Source: Leucogyrophana mollusca
Taxonomy: Eukaryota > Basidiomycota > Agaricomycetes > Boletales
Direction of reading: 5' to 3'
Assembly: GCA_021014945.1 (NCBI GenBank)
Contig: MU266354.1
Coordinates: 124,001 to 188,000 of the forward strand
Length of the DNA: 64,000 nucleotides
Part shown: in pieces, positions 12,196 through 24,422 of the stretch
How the letters are laid out: each line of letters starts with the position of its first letter
Numbering within the stretch: position 1 is the stretch's first letter
Notes under the pieces: generated by a model
Databases searched by the model: none
What the model saw: only the letters and a program-made list of their open reading frames with translations
Told to the model about the DNA's origin: nothing
Made by a program: the position numbers and the translations under genes

Positions 12196-13561
12196 ATGCC
12201 GCGGTTTATTTCCCTTAGTCGTGTAACATCAGGATTAAAGATTCAGACCCAAGCGCGTTTGTTGAACTCGTGGTATTCCATCCGACATATCAGCTCTCAA
12301 GAACGAGAAACGCTCAACGTCAGTCATTCGCGCTTCATCGCAGAAGCATCCCCCGCCAACAAATGGAGCAAGGGTGGGCGTGCTGGCACAGAACCGACCA
12401 CCAGCGATTTTGGGAGTATTACAGAAGGCAAAGGTATGGCATGCAGGCAGCCTCGTGAACTTGAAGGGATCCATACTGACTCGATTGACTTCCAGGAAAG
12501 GTGTCCCCAACTTCGTCACACCTCTTCAAGTTCATCTTGCCTCTTGGTCGATTCCACAAGAACTCACTATCGTCTGAACCACACTCCGACTCGGACTCCA
12601 AATCCTCACCCCCAGTAGTCATGCTCCTCCACCCTTCCCAGCCCCTCTCACACGCTGCACGGCTGATAACTGCATCCCTCACAACATTTAGCCCTTCCAT
12701 AGCCTTCCGCAGCACCTCTCGCACCGGGCAGACCTTCGAGTGGTCCGACTCGACCGACATCGGCGACTTCATCAAAGACGCAGCCCGAGATGCCGAGTTC
12801 TCTATCCACATAAAGCCAGAAAATGGGGACGAAACGGTAATACGAGTCGAGGTGCCTACGTTTGCGGACAGGACACGGTTCTTGCAGCGAAGACTTGACC
12901 TCGTCAATCGCGAACTGGATTCGATGGCGGGACTCAAGCTGGCGTGCGATAAGGAGGCAAGGAAGGGAGCAAGGAGGATGGCTCTCGGAGGATTCGGGAT
13001 GCTGGTCGTCTATTGGGGTGCTGTCGCACGCTTGACGTTCTGGGACTACGGGTGGTGTGTATCCGTCCTGCTCTTTGTCTATGGGAATTAGAGTTAATCG
13101 CCATCTCTTGGTCAGGGACATCATGGAGCCCATAACATACTTATCTGGCCTCTCAACGGTAATATGTGGGTATCTCTGGTCAGTTTGCAGAAATTTGACA
13201 TCCCTACTTGGCTCGAGCTGAGAGTATACTGGTGGTCAGGTTCCTCTATCAAGGCCGCGAAGTATCATACTCTTCTGTCCTTGATCGATCGGTGTCCGCG
13301 CGTCGTGAGGCGCTGTATAAGGCACGTGGGCTGGATATCGAGCGTTGGGTGGACCTCATGGGGGAGGCAAAGAGCTTGCGCCGTGAGATTCGGATGATTG
13401 CAGAGGATTATGACGAGGGCGAGAAGGAGAAGAAAGCGGAGGCTGAGTCGGAGGAAAGAGAGGAGCATGGCAAAGATAGGGGGGGGGCACAGCGCCCGAC
13501 GGGAACAACGGATACGAGTGAGGAGAAAGCTGCGGGAAAGACTCGAGTTGGATTGGACTAA
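12196..13561 (+). CDS. MCU: Mitochondrial calcium uniporter pore subunit (MCU)
   Basis: Pore-forming Ca2+ channel of the inner mitochondrial membrane. Four exons fit the frame exactly: 12196-12433, 12496-13054, 13116-13178 and 13240-13561, giving 393 residues. The N-terminus (MPRFISLSRVTSGLKIQT) is basic and Ser-rich like a presequence. The matrix domain includes FKFILPLGRFHKNSL. TM1 is MALGGFGMLVVYWGAVARLT. The pore motif WDIMEP, then ITYLSGLSTVICGYLWFLYQ (TM2), spans the second intron, and the DIME acidic residue is intact. A charged C-terminal tail (about 13330-13560) is rich in Glu, Lys and Arg and probably helical. Known fungal MCUs commonly lack an EMRE partner; none is seen nearby, but that says little. 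Confidence 0.95.
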
Positions 13562-13693
13562 AGTACGACAATACCATTCGCTGCGTACTGCGCGCTATAT
13601 CACGATTTACTAGATCACACCAGTGAACGGGGTCAATCCCACTATCTAAGGTATTGTTACCGCACTACAAAGATCCCCCGTAGAGAAAGGTTC

Positions 13694-15826
13694 TTACATG
13701 GTGAAGGTCTGCACAGGACCCTCGAAGCTGAACCTTCCCCACGTCACCCAGTTTATAGCGACGATGATCACAAGACCTCCGACAGCCACTATGGCATAGT
13801 TCATGTTCAACGTGCCGACGGGGTACGCTGTAGGGAGGACGAAAAGTACACAGATGAACACTGTGAACTATGACCATGGTTTTCGTCAGATAAAACTGAC
13901 AGGCGGGGCACAAATGATTGGGGAACATACTGCCAAACTCGCGAAATTGATGGGCCACGACCACTTCCCCAGATTAAATGGCCCGCGTTCATCAAGGCTG
14001 CGAAGAAAAGCCAGGATTAGGGGATAAAGTTATTGGCTGCGCCGTGAAGACTTACGCGCTAGGCCAGAATACACGGATGATGATGGGTTGCATGTAGCTC
14101 AGCATCACAGATATGGCTGCCGAGGATAGGATGGCGTTGAACTGTGCAAGAGGGAAATGTAAATCAAACAACCATCAACTCCAAATCACAAGCCAGGAAG
14201 GGCTTTACGAGAACGACATACGGCAATAGTGGACCCAATGTACGCGCACGAAATGATACACCCCACTAATACTGACGTCCACACGCCCCAATAGGGCGCC
14301 TGGAATCGGTTTAGAGCCATATACTTCCCCTTGGCCGGGAACGCGTTATCTCTGGCCAGTGCATAGAACAGCCTCGAGCTTGCTGTGAACGCCGTGACAG
14401 TAGCCATGAGCTGCGCCATCAGCACCACCACAAGACACATCACTGAGAGCCTCGGCCCAACCGCGTCATAGAAAAGCTGTGCGATCGGGATGGCATAGGA
14501 CGTAGCCTGCACACTCGCGATACTCTGCACGGCGAAGAGGAGCGCGAGCATGTATGCAAGACCGATGAACCACGACCCAACGATGCTTCCCACGACCGCT
14601 AGTGGTGCGAGGATCTCGGCGCGCTTGGCTTCTTCAGCTACTTGTGCGGCTGTTTCGCAACCTTCGAGGGTGTAGACAGCCTGTTAAGGGTGTGTGATCA
14701 GTAGGTCGGTGTTGCGTGACCGTGAATGAGTATGCACCTGAAGGAACCCCAAGAGAACGACGAACGCTTTGGACTCCCACCCTGTGTAGCTGAGATGCTT
14801 CTCCGTCAGCTCCACTAACAACAAGCTGACATGGCCATACTTTTGATAATTCGTGAACACAAATGCTGCCGTATTCTGTTCTTATGGTGAGACCAGGCCC
14901 CAGTCTGGGAATGGAAAGGGGCAGGCACTGCACCTTCTCAGGGGCCTTCACCAGAAGCGTGATGACCAACACAAATGTCCCCCCAAGCGTCCACCAGACA
15001 TTGAATGTACTCATGCGCCCGATTGCTTTGGTCCCAACAGTGTTGACAATGCCAGAAAAAACGTTCACGCCCCATGCTATGGCAGCGATCTCAACTCTCG
15101 TCATAGTGCGACCTTGCGAGACCTCAATAATGGACGCAAGGTACAACGCTGAACTGGGTTGTGTGGGTTGCGCTTGGTTGAGCAGAAGCTATATGCAACA
15201 TCTAGAGATACCCACCTAAGGTTCCCGGATGTGCCAGTGAAGACCATGGCAATCGAATAAATCCAACCCGTGCAAACTGCAAAGAAGCTGGATCAATACG
15301 AGGAGGTGGCCATTCTACGAGAACTGACAGCCTAATATTGGAGCATCTGGTTTCATCTTGCAAACCCAGAAGTAGAGGCCACCCATAGTAGGGCTTACAT
15401 ATTGCGTGCTGAGCAGCTTATTCCAGTCAGACGACATCCACTCACTAGGCACTACAAATTTCGGCCAGACTCAGGGCAATAAACAGCATGAAAAGGCTGC
15501 ATATCTGTTGGACACTCATTAAGCCTGTGTACCACTACGGCTCAGTGAAGAGATAAGCTCACATTCCATCCCCAGAACAGTCCAAGCGGTCCCCCAGAGA
15601 ACAACCCTGTCTGAAATGCGCTACTCATCCCCGTAAGAATACCAATGGCGCAGAACGATATGCCCAAGACTCCGAACAGCGACATTTCACGGCGGAACTC
15701 AGGCTTGTACCCGAGGTCCAGAAGACGCTGGTCTGAAACGGCCAAATCATGGGCTTCGCCCTTCGCAATAACCTCGATGCCATCGCGCCTCGACGTCGAC
15801 GAAAGAGAGTGGTCGCCTTTCGACAT
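13694..15826 (-). CDS. APC-family amino acid/GABA/choline-type permease
   Basis: A 12-TM plasma-membrane transporter of the fungal amino acid-polyamine-choline superfamily. I start it at MSKGDHSLSS (15826). A hydrophilic N-terminus leads to FRREMSLFGVLGISFCAIGI (TM1) and AFQTGLFSGGPLGLFWGW. Two frames join across an intron near 15400-15460 to give AEICSAYPTMGGLYFW, the family hallmark. Later blocks are ISTFNVWWTLGG-like residues near 15000, YTLEGCETAAQVAEEAKRAE (about 14680-14620), TASSRLFYALARDNAFP (about 14370) and YWGVWTSVLVGCIIS. The last exon gives VPTAYPVGTLNMNYAIVAVG and ends VQTFTM at 13694. It appears intact in about ten exons. The substrate cannot be read from sequence; GABA or choline permeases are the nearest named relatives. 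Confidence 0.85.
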
Positions 15827-16307
15827 TGGCGATAATATATGTCGAGTTTGGATGCTTGGATATGATGCGAAGAGGGAAACGACGGCAAGAGTGATTTTAG
15901 GATATAAAAAGCAATCTATACCCCAAACTGATAAGCACACGAACGTAGAGAGTGCCGATAAAGGTGACCAAAAATTGTGATCAGGTGGCTGCAAGGCACC
16001 CGTTCGCATATTTTATGAGTCGCCTAAATTGTTATTAATATTGTACCAGCAGAAAGGTTGCACACCTGATCACCTTATCACGCATCTGATGCGTCGAAAC
16101 AGTCGGTGGCATGAGAATGGTTCAATGGTCGGGCACGTGGGAATGGCACTGGTTCAGGGTAACACGCGTTTTGGCGCTAGCCCCTGAATGGGTGCAATGT
16201 GCAATGTGCAATGTGTTGACATCAAAAAGAACAAACCGAAGAAATGTGAGCATGGCATCAGCGGATGTGCTTAACATATACTAATCTATGGACTCCTGTG
16301 CTGGGAA
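15827..16307. other. Intergenic; promoter of the permease
   Basis: A 481-bp gap between two minus-strand genes. It holds a 7-bp tandem repeat (listed separately). No gene seen. Confidence 0.4.
16193..16213. repeat. Three tandem TGCAATG heptamers
   Basis: TGCAATG is repeated three times without interruption in the intergenic gap. The short period and low copy number are consistent with replication slippage. Confidence 0.7.
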
Positions 16308-18406
16308 TTAGGCTATATGTTCGAATAGCATACGCCAACTCACCTGGGTAACCCCGATCTCCTCAAACCTCTTCTGCAAGTCAGTGACATCGTCTTTGAC
16401 CCATTCAGTGCCCTCAACAACCTCCTCAACTTCCAACTCCGGACCGATCCTGATAAAACCGCCTGTGTAGCGGCGACCATTTTGCCCAGCGGGCACTATG
16501 GCGCGATAGATCACTGCATACGGACCATACCCACTTGCTGATTGAAGCATCCTATCCCATTGAGAAGGCAAGGGATCGCCATTGTCAGTGACTGAGCTTA
16601 GCGGGCACACAGACAGCTTGAATGGATGGAATCTGTAATCGATGATGACGAGGGGGACCTTCAGCCTTTGTGCTTTCCTTGCGTCCACTATCTCTTGAGC
16701 TCGAGTTCTGAGATCCCTCTGGGCCACCTTTACTAGATAAGTTGTGTCCTGCATTGATAAAGGCGACGGCCCTTGTCCTACAGAAGGCGTCAAGCGGACC
16801 TAGGGAGAACCCCGGATCAAACGTACCACGCTGAGGCGCTTCCCAAAGCCGACACGACGCCTTGTGTCCGCCAGAGGTCCAATGATATTTTTGACAGTCC
16901 TTACTGCAATATTGGGCTCGATTGCAACTCCCGCACCTCATGTATGCCCTGAGGTTGCCTGCATTAGCACCGCGGGGGCACTAAGGCACATTAGGTCACT
17001 ACAAGATAACGAGGTCATGATCTTACCTGTTTGTTACTGCAAAAGACCTCCATGAGCGAGCGCTCAAGACCGTCTTTCGCTTCCACACGAGAACTTGCGT
17101 AGTCTTTGAAGCTGGCCCAGGCCTTCCACAAGTCACTGGCCCTGTCAAGGCTGTCCTCGAGACCGAGATGTTCAACGACAGCGATTGCCTTAGTAACAGC
17201 GCGTATGATGGAGATGTAAACGAGATATTTCGGGAGGATCTCTGTGAGCAGACAGAGATATACTTCATGCTGGGGCAAAAGCGACCGAGGAAGCCATCGA
17301 CTAGCTTTGAGAAGAGTTGGTAAGAGCTGCGCTTCAACAGCTTGGAGCACCCATGTCGATCCATCGATGGTGTCCGCAGCGAAGGCGAGATAACGAGAAA
17401 TTTCGTGTATGGCGAAGACGACTTCGTCCCTATCGCTATTGGCCGGTACCGACGCCACCTGATATAGAAGTTGCGAAGCAACGCCCACAGCATTTTGTGC
17501 CAGGGACTCGTAGAGGAAGGGTTCATGGTCCGATAGAGCATGCAACACGGAAATGCAAGCACATGCATCTCTGGGGTCAACAGGTGACTGACTGAGCTCC
17601 TCTCGGGCGTACTTGAGGGCTGTTTTGACAATAGAGTTGACACTCCCCATAGGAGATATGATGTACTCGTCATAGTCAAAACGAGGGCCACTGAGTAGGT
17701 CGCGAAAAGCCGTCAGGAAGGGACGAGCGACGAATATTCCTAAAGATCGATAATGGAAGAGAGGGGCGTCCGCTCCCAACGCCCATATGCTAAGCATCAT
17801 GGAGACCACGGCTTTATTGCTTGATAGGAGGGAGCGTAGGTGCTCATGCGAAGACATGACATCCAGAAAACATACTACCGTCTTGCACGTTTTCATCCGG
17901 AAATCCATCGCTTGTTCTAAGCTACTGACGACCTCCTTGAAGAGAAATTGAACCCAGGCCCATATACCCGGCCAAGAACGCGATATCCGGGCAACCGCTT
18001 TCTGCTGTCTTTCCTCCGACTGTTCTTCGAAAAGGATGGTGATTCCCTGAATTGACATGAAAGACAACGTTACAACGAGCGCCCGCGAAGCAGACTCGGT
18101 AGTTATCGCCCGTTGGGGCTCAAGGAGGAACATTAGCAAGTCGAGTGTACGCTCATAGAGCTGCTCGGGACAATCTGGGCGTATCGCAAGAAGTACGAGT
18201 GCTTGAAGGGCAGAAACAGAACCGAGGTTGTCCTCCCTGCAAGCTTTCAGCAGGTTCTACATCGAACCGAAAATGGATCGACTTTAAGTACCAAAGAGAA
18301 CTTGGAAACTGGCAGTACCTACATCAGCATCCCGAAAGTCAGACGTGTGAGGTAGCTTGGCCTTGGCCTTGGACTTCGGTCTGATTTTGGATCGGGGAAG
18401 AGGCAT
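16308..18406 (-). CDS. MYND-type zinc finger protein
   Basis: Starts MPLPRSKIRPKSKAKAKLPH (18406). An intron near 18250-18290 leads to a long helical region (18139-17030, including LLMFLLEPQRAITTESASRA) that is probably armadillo/HEAT-like; no known domain was recognised in it. A phase-0 intron (GTAAGA..CTTAG, about 16982-17028) joins FCSNKQ to CPRG, completing a MYND finger: CSNKQC, then RCGSCNRAQYCSKDCQKYHW and GGHKASC. The C-terminal part (LVIIDYRFHPFKLSVCPLSS) is shared with many Agaricomycete MYND proteins. MYND fingers usually bind proline-rich peptides. The last codons (VSWRMLFEHIA) may instead be intron, since GTGAGT begins there, so the 3' end is uncertain. Confidence 0.75.
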
Positions 18407-18859
18407 CGTAGAAATATTTATCCCACCAGGATTAATACTATGCCAGTGGAGTGCAGTACTATCGTTGAACACCAAGAGACCGCAAGCTAACGGCAAACGA
18501 TAAAACTCGCCTGACTAAGCCATAAAGTGATGCGGGTGCAGTGCCAAAGTTGTCCTACTTTACACCAAGTTGTACAAGTGATTCTCAACTGATTCCGAGC
18601 AAATGATCCCCAACGGCGCACATCATCTACATAAATAGACCATTTTCATCCACGGATGGGCACAATGGTATTTTGGTCGTCACCTGAAGTTGGCTTGGAT
18701 GCGTTATCTTCTAGTTTTTCTTGGCTGCTGGACTGCCAGTGGAACATCCATATCGCGAAACCTTTACCGATATAGCGCTACCTTCTGTTTCGTGGATACG
18801 AATGGCGGCCGACTCCTTATCTCTGGCACTAGCGTTTCAGCACCACCAACCCCATCGCA
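18407..18859. other. Divergent promoter region
   Basis: Lies between the MYND gene (-) and the first oxygenase (+). A TATA-like ACATAAATAG lies near 18630. The short ORFs here show no family resemblance. Confidence 0.4.
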
Positions 18860-20413
18860 ATGCCATCCCTGACCCTCCCTCAATCTCCTCGGTACGTTAC
18901 TGCTCCTCCTACTGGGGAAATCCGTACGTTTCAACTCCTTAGGTGTCCGTGTATAATGCTCAATGACGCCTTACAAAGTGGACTATGCGAACCTTGCAAT
19001 TATCGATATGACCAAGGCCAGGACTGCGGAAGGTCGCGCAGTACTTGCCGTTGAAGTCAGAGATGCTCTGCTTACGCATGGCTTCTTTTATGTGGTTAAC
19101 CATGGCTACACACAACCTCAGGTTCGTTCGACGCCTTGGATAGACGCGAAGGTACGCTAAAGGCATATAGACGGAAAGAATCTTTGATATTGCAGACGTT
19201 CCGCTCTCTGGCGTGAACGATGAAGAAAAACGCGTCTATGCTGGAAACAGTAAGGTTACAGGCACATATCAAGGGTATAAACCTAGGCAATATTGGGTAT
19301 CGACTTTTCTTTCTGCCTTTCATGCCGTCACTCAGCTTGACTTCGTTTTAGCATATTGATTCTGGCGTCAAGGACGAACAAGAACATTATAATGGCATGT
19401 TCTGGAGTGTTTTATGCAGGGTACTGGCTCTCATGTATTCCAGTCAATCGCCACATCTCCAATGTTTCTCACCCTCAAGCGCTCCGGCCTTTCATCCCTG
19501 AGGTTGACGCGTTCATCAGACACAACCATTTCAACATACTCGAGCCACTTCTCAAGTGCGTTTTCGCGAGACAGCTTTGAGCTTTGTCTCAGTTCTCATT
19601 AGACTCGTCGCCCTGACTCTCGAGCTTCCCGAGGATACCCTTTCGAACATGCACAGTTTTGATGGCTCCAACATTTCATACTGTGAATATATTCTCCCAC
19701 TATTCATTGTGTTTCGACTCACGTTTCAGCAGTAAGGTTCATGAAATAGTCAGTCATGACGAGCTGTGTCCATTTCCACAACTTGACCCTTTACAACAGC
19801 TTCACTCGGTCCGAAGAGGATGAACTGAAGACCAAAAACGTCTGGTTGAAGGGACATAAAGGTCAGAGGCGAGTTCAAGGCTGTCCTTCATCCTCTGAAC
19901 TTTCCATTGGGACACAGATACTGGAAGTTTGACCCTGCTGTGGAGTCAACCCGTCGCCGCGCTGCAAATTCTAACTAAGGATGGTTGGCGTTGGATCCGG
20001 CACATAGAGAATGCCCTGGTAAGCTCAACGCTCGCACGTTGTTACCAAGCCCAATATATTCTGCATAGATCGTGAACACGGGGGATTCCCTCGAATTTCT
20101 CACTGGAGGATACATCAAAGGGACAATCCACCGTGTGGTGCAGCCGCCTGCGGACCAGCGAGGTTACGCTCGCCTTAGTGTCATCTATTTCTGCACCCCC
20201 GATGAAGAAATTAAGCTCATTCCTCTTACCGAAAGCCCGGTTCTGCAAAGGGTTGGAATCGAGAGACAATGCGAAGATAGCCAGGCTCCTACTGCGAAGG
20301 AATGGAGGGTCGCGAGGACTCGTGCATACGGTCAAGGGCAGCTTCGAAAGAGTAAAGAGGAGAATATAGAAGAGGAAATCTGCCATGGGTTGGTGGTCAA
20401 GCACTACAATTAA
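18860..20413 (+). CDS. 2-oxoglutarate/Fe(II) dioxygenase, copy A of three
   Basis: Isopenicillin N synthase-like oxidase with an N-terminal DIOX_N domain and a 2OG-Fe(II) domain. Start MPSLTLPQSPRYVTAPPTGE, then a phase-1 intron and LDYANLAIIDMTKA, LLTHGFFYVVNHGYTQPQ. Further exons give RIFDIADVPLSGV, GYKPRQYWHIDSGVKDEQEH, HPQALRPFIPEVDAFIRHNH, LTLELPEDTLSNM and VRFMKYFTRSEEDELKT. The iron motif HxD is HKD (GHKDTGSLTLLWSQP), formed across an intron. The distal His is in GTIHRVVQPP and the 2OG-binding motif is RLS (YARLSVIYF). The protein ends VVKHYN. All intron phases match copies B and C. No stop or frameshift was found, although some splice donors are weak (GTCAGA, GTGAAT). Substrate unknown; related enzymes hydroxylate small molecules. 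Confidence 0.85.
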
Positions 20414-20816
20414 TCCATTGCCAGGGGCCCATCACTTGCATAGTCGAAATTCACGAGCTCGCATAGTATGTCTTGTGTATTCGAGTGTGCATCAAACTTT
20501 GCCACGTTCGCGCTCCCAGGCGCCCAGCTTGAGCTCTTCGGTGAGTCGCATTATGCCCTCGCCTGATCTGTCTACTCCGTGATTGCCGTGCCATACAGTC
20601 CTCACCAGAGGATTACGCCGGTGTGCCCCCATAATCTTACGCCCAGAGTATTTTTGGTCACCAAATGCCCTGAGGGAGTGTTATCTCGCTTCTCTGGGTC
20701 GTGATCTCGTTCTTGTCACGAGTCGCACTAGCTATAAGAACTAACACCATCCCTTATACCTTCCCAGAGCTGACCTTATCTCGCACTACCACAGTTAAAG
20801 GCTCATAGGAATCCCG
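20414..20816. other. Spacer between oxygenase copies A and B
   Basis: A 403-bp gap that should contain the 3' end of A and the promoter of B. No gene seen. Confidence 0.4.
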
Positions 20817-22397
20817 ATGCCCAGTCTTACCATACCCCAACCACCTCACTATGTTCCCGCCCCGCGCACCAAAGAAGTTTGTATGTTCATTTTCCTGTTC
20901 ATTTCGGTCAATGATGCTTAGCTTCTCAAATTTCTTCCTCAGTGGATTATGCGGACCTTGCAATCATCGACCTTTCCAAAGCTGCAACTCCTGAAGGTCG
21001 TGCTGCGCTCGCCAGTGAGCTGAAAACTGCGTTGCTCACACACGGGTTCTTCTACGCGATTAATCACGGATACACACAAGCTCAGGTTCGCCCAAATTTC
21101 ACGTCCGATGTTCTAACGGCTCGTTGACGATCTACAGACTGACAGGATGTTTGATATTGCTGATATTCCTATATCTCACGTGCCAGAAGATGAAAAGCGA
21201 GCTTACGCTGGCGACAGCAAGGTCACGGGGCGATTTGAAGGGTATAAGCCTAGGCAATACTGGGCAAGTCGTCATTACCACGATATCGCAGTCCTGCATC
21301 CAACTGGTCATCCAACAGCATGTGGACGCTGGTGTACGAGACCAGCAAGAACATTACAATGGTACCCACGGGTTCTCGCACTGCTCTGAGAATGACGAGA
21401 TTTATCACTGCTTTTTCAGTCAACCGTGACATCAATAAAGTTCCGCACCCTCAAGCACTGCGACCCTTCCTCCCGGAGGTAGATGCGTTCATTCGGCACA
21501 ACCACTTCAACATATTGCAGCCAATTCTCAGGTGTGTTCTCTCACCATCATTTGAAGAGTTTTGTCGAGCCATCCGTTTCAGACTCATTGCACTCAGCCT
21601 CGAGCTTCCCGAAGACACCCTAGTAAATTTCCATGACTTTGATGTGCCGGGCGGAACTTATGGTAAGTCGCTCCATATCGATTTTGTGCCTACCGCGTTG
21701 TCCTGACCCTATCTCAGCCAGGTTCATGAAATAGTCCGTCCCCTCGTCATTCGCAGAAATGCATCTCCTAAAACTTTTTTACATTAGCTTCCCTCGTTCC
21801 GAAGAGGACGAAGTTCGAACCAAGAACGTCTGGATGAAAGGACACAAAGGTGCGTGCGATCTCCGTCATGACAACCGAGTACTATCTCATCCCCGGTGGA
21901 GACATCGGGAGTGTGACCCTCTTGTGGAGCCAGCCCGTCGCCGCGCTGCAAATTCAAACGAAAGAGGGGTGGCGGTGGATTCGTCACATCGACAACGCTC
22001 TGGTCAGTCAACTTTCAGCTCCTTTGCGTCGATACTGATTCTAGGAGAAAAGATTGTTAACGCTGGAGATACCCTCGAGTTTCTAAGCGGAGGCTTCTAC
22101 AAAGGCACGATCCACCGCGTTGTGCAGCCTCCCCAGGACCAGAGAGGCCACACGCGTCTCGGCATCATCTACTTTGCTTATGCGGACGATCATCTTAAAT
22201 TGATTCCTTTGGCGGACAGCCCTGTCCTGCAAAAGGTGGGCATTCAACGGCATTGCGAGGACAGCGAGGCTCCTACTGCGGAGCAATGGAGAATCGCAAG
22301 GGTCAGCGCATATGGTGCCAGCCAGTTGAAGAAGAGCAAGGAAGAGGGCATCGAGGAGGAGGTGCTTAGTGGAATCACTGTCAAGCATTACAACTAG
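20817..22397 (+). CDS. 2-oxoglutarate/Fe(II) dioxygenase, copy B of three
   Basis: Start MPSLTIPQPPHYVPAPRTKE, near-identical in layout to copy A. Visible blocks are LDYADLAIIDLSKAATPEGR, LLTHGFFYAINHGYTQAQ, RMFDIADIPISHVPEDEKRA, GYKPRQYW, HPQALRPFLPEVDAFIRHNH, LIALSLELPEDTLVNFHDFD and RFMKYFPRSEEDEVRTKNVW. HxD is HKD, formed by GGACACAAAG|ACATCGGG across an intron with donor GTGCGT (GHKDIGSVTLLWSQP). The distal His is in GTIHRVVQPP. The residue at the RxS serine is Gly (TRLGIIYF). Ends VKHYN. The gene looks intact. It lies 403 bp from A and 445 bp from C on the same strand, which suggests unequal crossing-over from one ancestor. Confidence 0.86.
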
Positions 22398-22842
22398 CAC
22401 AAGTCTATCGGTCTTTCCATACGTCCAACGTACATTGCTCAAAGAACTAGTATTGACTTCAGCATCAGGCGCCTTGAATACCCCTGAGCCGGACGACAAA
22501 CAGCGGAATTACTTCCGCTTATTTCCAAACTCGGCTGTAGTGCTTACTCCGCTTGTGCCCAGCGGTGTCTGTGGGGACTTTTTGTTTTCCCAGTTCTTAT
22601 ACCGATTTTACTCAGGCGCTGGAGCCCACATCCAGCAGTGCTCCAGCCTTATCTCAACTCCCCCCCCCCCCTCCACTGGGAGCAATTCACGTCACCAGCT
22701 GATTAGATGGTGTGATCAGGTGGCTTTGTCAAACGGCCACGGCACATACTTTGCAGGAACATGTGAGCCTTCACACACTTGTAGATCACATATAAGCTTA
22801 GTGTAAGGCCATCTTGTATCTAACGCAGGACTTCTCCTCGCG
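22398..22842. other. Spacer between oxygenase copies B and C
   Basis: A 445-bp gap with a C homopolymer run near 22665. An ORF at 22369-22806 spans it but shows no recognisable similarity. It probably holds the promoter of C. Confidence 0.4.
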
Positions 22843-24422
22843 ATGCCTCATAGCACCAGTATCCCTCTCCATGCACCCCACTATGTCCCTGCCCCAGTCA
22901 CTAAAGAAGACTGTAAGCAGACACAAGATTCGGCCATAAACCCCTTCTGATGACGTGCAATCCAGTGAACTATGCAGACCTTGCCGTCATCGATCTTTCC
23001 AAGGCTGACACCCCAGCTGGTCGTGCAGAACTCGCCTCCGAAGTGAAAGAGGCCCTGCTAACTCACGGGTTCTTCTACGTTGTCAATCATGGCTACATTC
23101 AAGACCAGGTTCGCGAACCACTTGAGCTCAGCCTCGGACAACGCAGACCCTGCTTACCTTTCGTAGACAGACAGGATGTTTGATATCGCAGATATCCCGT
23201 TCTCTGGCGTCGCGGATGAAGAGAAACATGCTTATGCTGGTAAAATGAAACAGACAGGTTCCTACCAAGGTTACAAACTGAGACAATACTGGGCAAGTAC
23301 TCACATCTGATTTTGCTGAGTGACAATCCTATAACTCTGACGATAGCATATCGATTCCGGTGTCTATGATCAGCTTGAACATTACAACAGTAAGTGCCAC
23401 GTACGGACAGCGCTGTTCCAGCTCATCAAAAACTCCAGTCAACCGCGATGTAACCAAGCGTTCGCATCCCGAAGCTCTACGTCCATTCTTGCCTGAAATC
23501 AAAGACTTTGGTCGTTATAACCACCTGAATGTCTTGCATCCCATTCTCAGGTATGCATCTATTCAGTAGTTTTATATCGCAGCCAGACACCTGGTTTACA
23601 GATTAATCGCCCTGAGTCTTGAGCTACCTGAAGATTCGCTGGTTAATGTTCACAACTATGATGCTATCGGCGAGACCTACGGTATTTACAACGTCGTATT
23701 CTCTCTATAAGCGCAAGTCATGCTCACGGGCTGCAGTTAGATTCATGAAATAGTAAGTGTCTAACTAGATAGTGTTGTCGACTGCACTCTTAGCATGGTT
23801 ACGCAGCTACCCACGCTCAGAGGAAGAGGAGAAGAAAACCAATAATGTTTGGCTCAAAGGACATACAGGTATGGTGTGGCTTCATCACACTAGCACACCT
23901 GCTCATAAATTTATCATCAGACTTCGGAAGTATCACCATTCTTTGGAGCCAACCTGTAGCTGCGTTACAGATTCAGACTCGAGACGGCAACTGGCGATGG
24001 ATCCGCCACATCGACAATGCGCTCGTATGGTGGATTCTCTGTCTATCTAGATGGCTGACACAATAACATTCGCTCAGGTGGTCAACGCAGGCGACGCTCT
24101 GGATTTTCTCACTGGCAGTTTCTATAAAGGCACTATTCATCGCGTTGTGCAGCCACCTCCGGACCAGCAAAGCTACACGCGTCTGGGTCTATTCTACTTC
24201 GTGATGCCTGATGACGCCGTGAAGTTGGTCCCTCTGACGGAAAGCCCTGTCCTGCAAAGAGCTGGTATCCATCGGCGATGCCCAGATAGTGAGGCACCGA
24301 CGATGGAAGCATGGAGGAAGGCCCGCACTAGTGCATACGGCCAAACCGAGCTGAAGAGCGGCCAAGACAAAGGCGTAGAAGAGGAGATTATAAATGGCGT
24401 TGTTGTCAAACATTACAATTGA
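22843..24422 (+). CDS. 2-oxoglutarate/Fe(II) dioxygenase, copy C of three
   Basis: Start MPHSTSIPLHAPHYVPAPVT, then a phase-1 intron and LNYADLAVIDLSKADTPAGR and LLTHGFFYVVNHGYIQDQ. Further exons give RMFDIADIPFSGVADEEKHA, HIDSGVYDQLEHYN, LIALSLELPEDSLVNVHNYD and VRFMKYYPRSEEEEKKTNNV. HxD is the canonical HTD, formed across an intron (GHTDFGSITILWSQP). The distal His is in GTIHRVVQPP and the 2OG-binding motif is RLG (TRLGLFYF), like B. Ends VVKHYN at 24422. The long ORF at 24051-24422 is only the last exon. The sequence differs more from A and B than they do from each other by eye, so C may be the older branch. Confidence 0.86.

Noticed and set aside
12648..13133. 161-residue minus-strand ORF over MCU
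   Set aside because: Antisense to the MCU coding exons, whose motifs are clear on the plus strand.
16193..16213. Tandem heptamers as a possible CRISPR or regulatory array
   Set aside because: Too short and without spacers; probably slippage.
18690..18942. Short hydrophobic ORF before oxygenase copy A
   Set aside because: It resembles a signal peptide at first, but it overlaps the promoter and first exon of copy A and has no partner.
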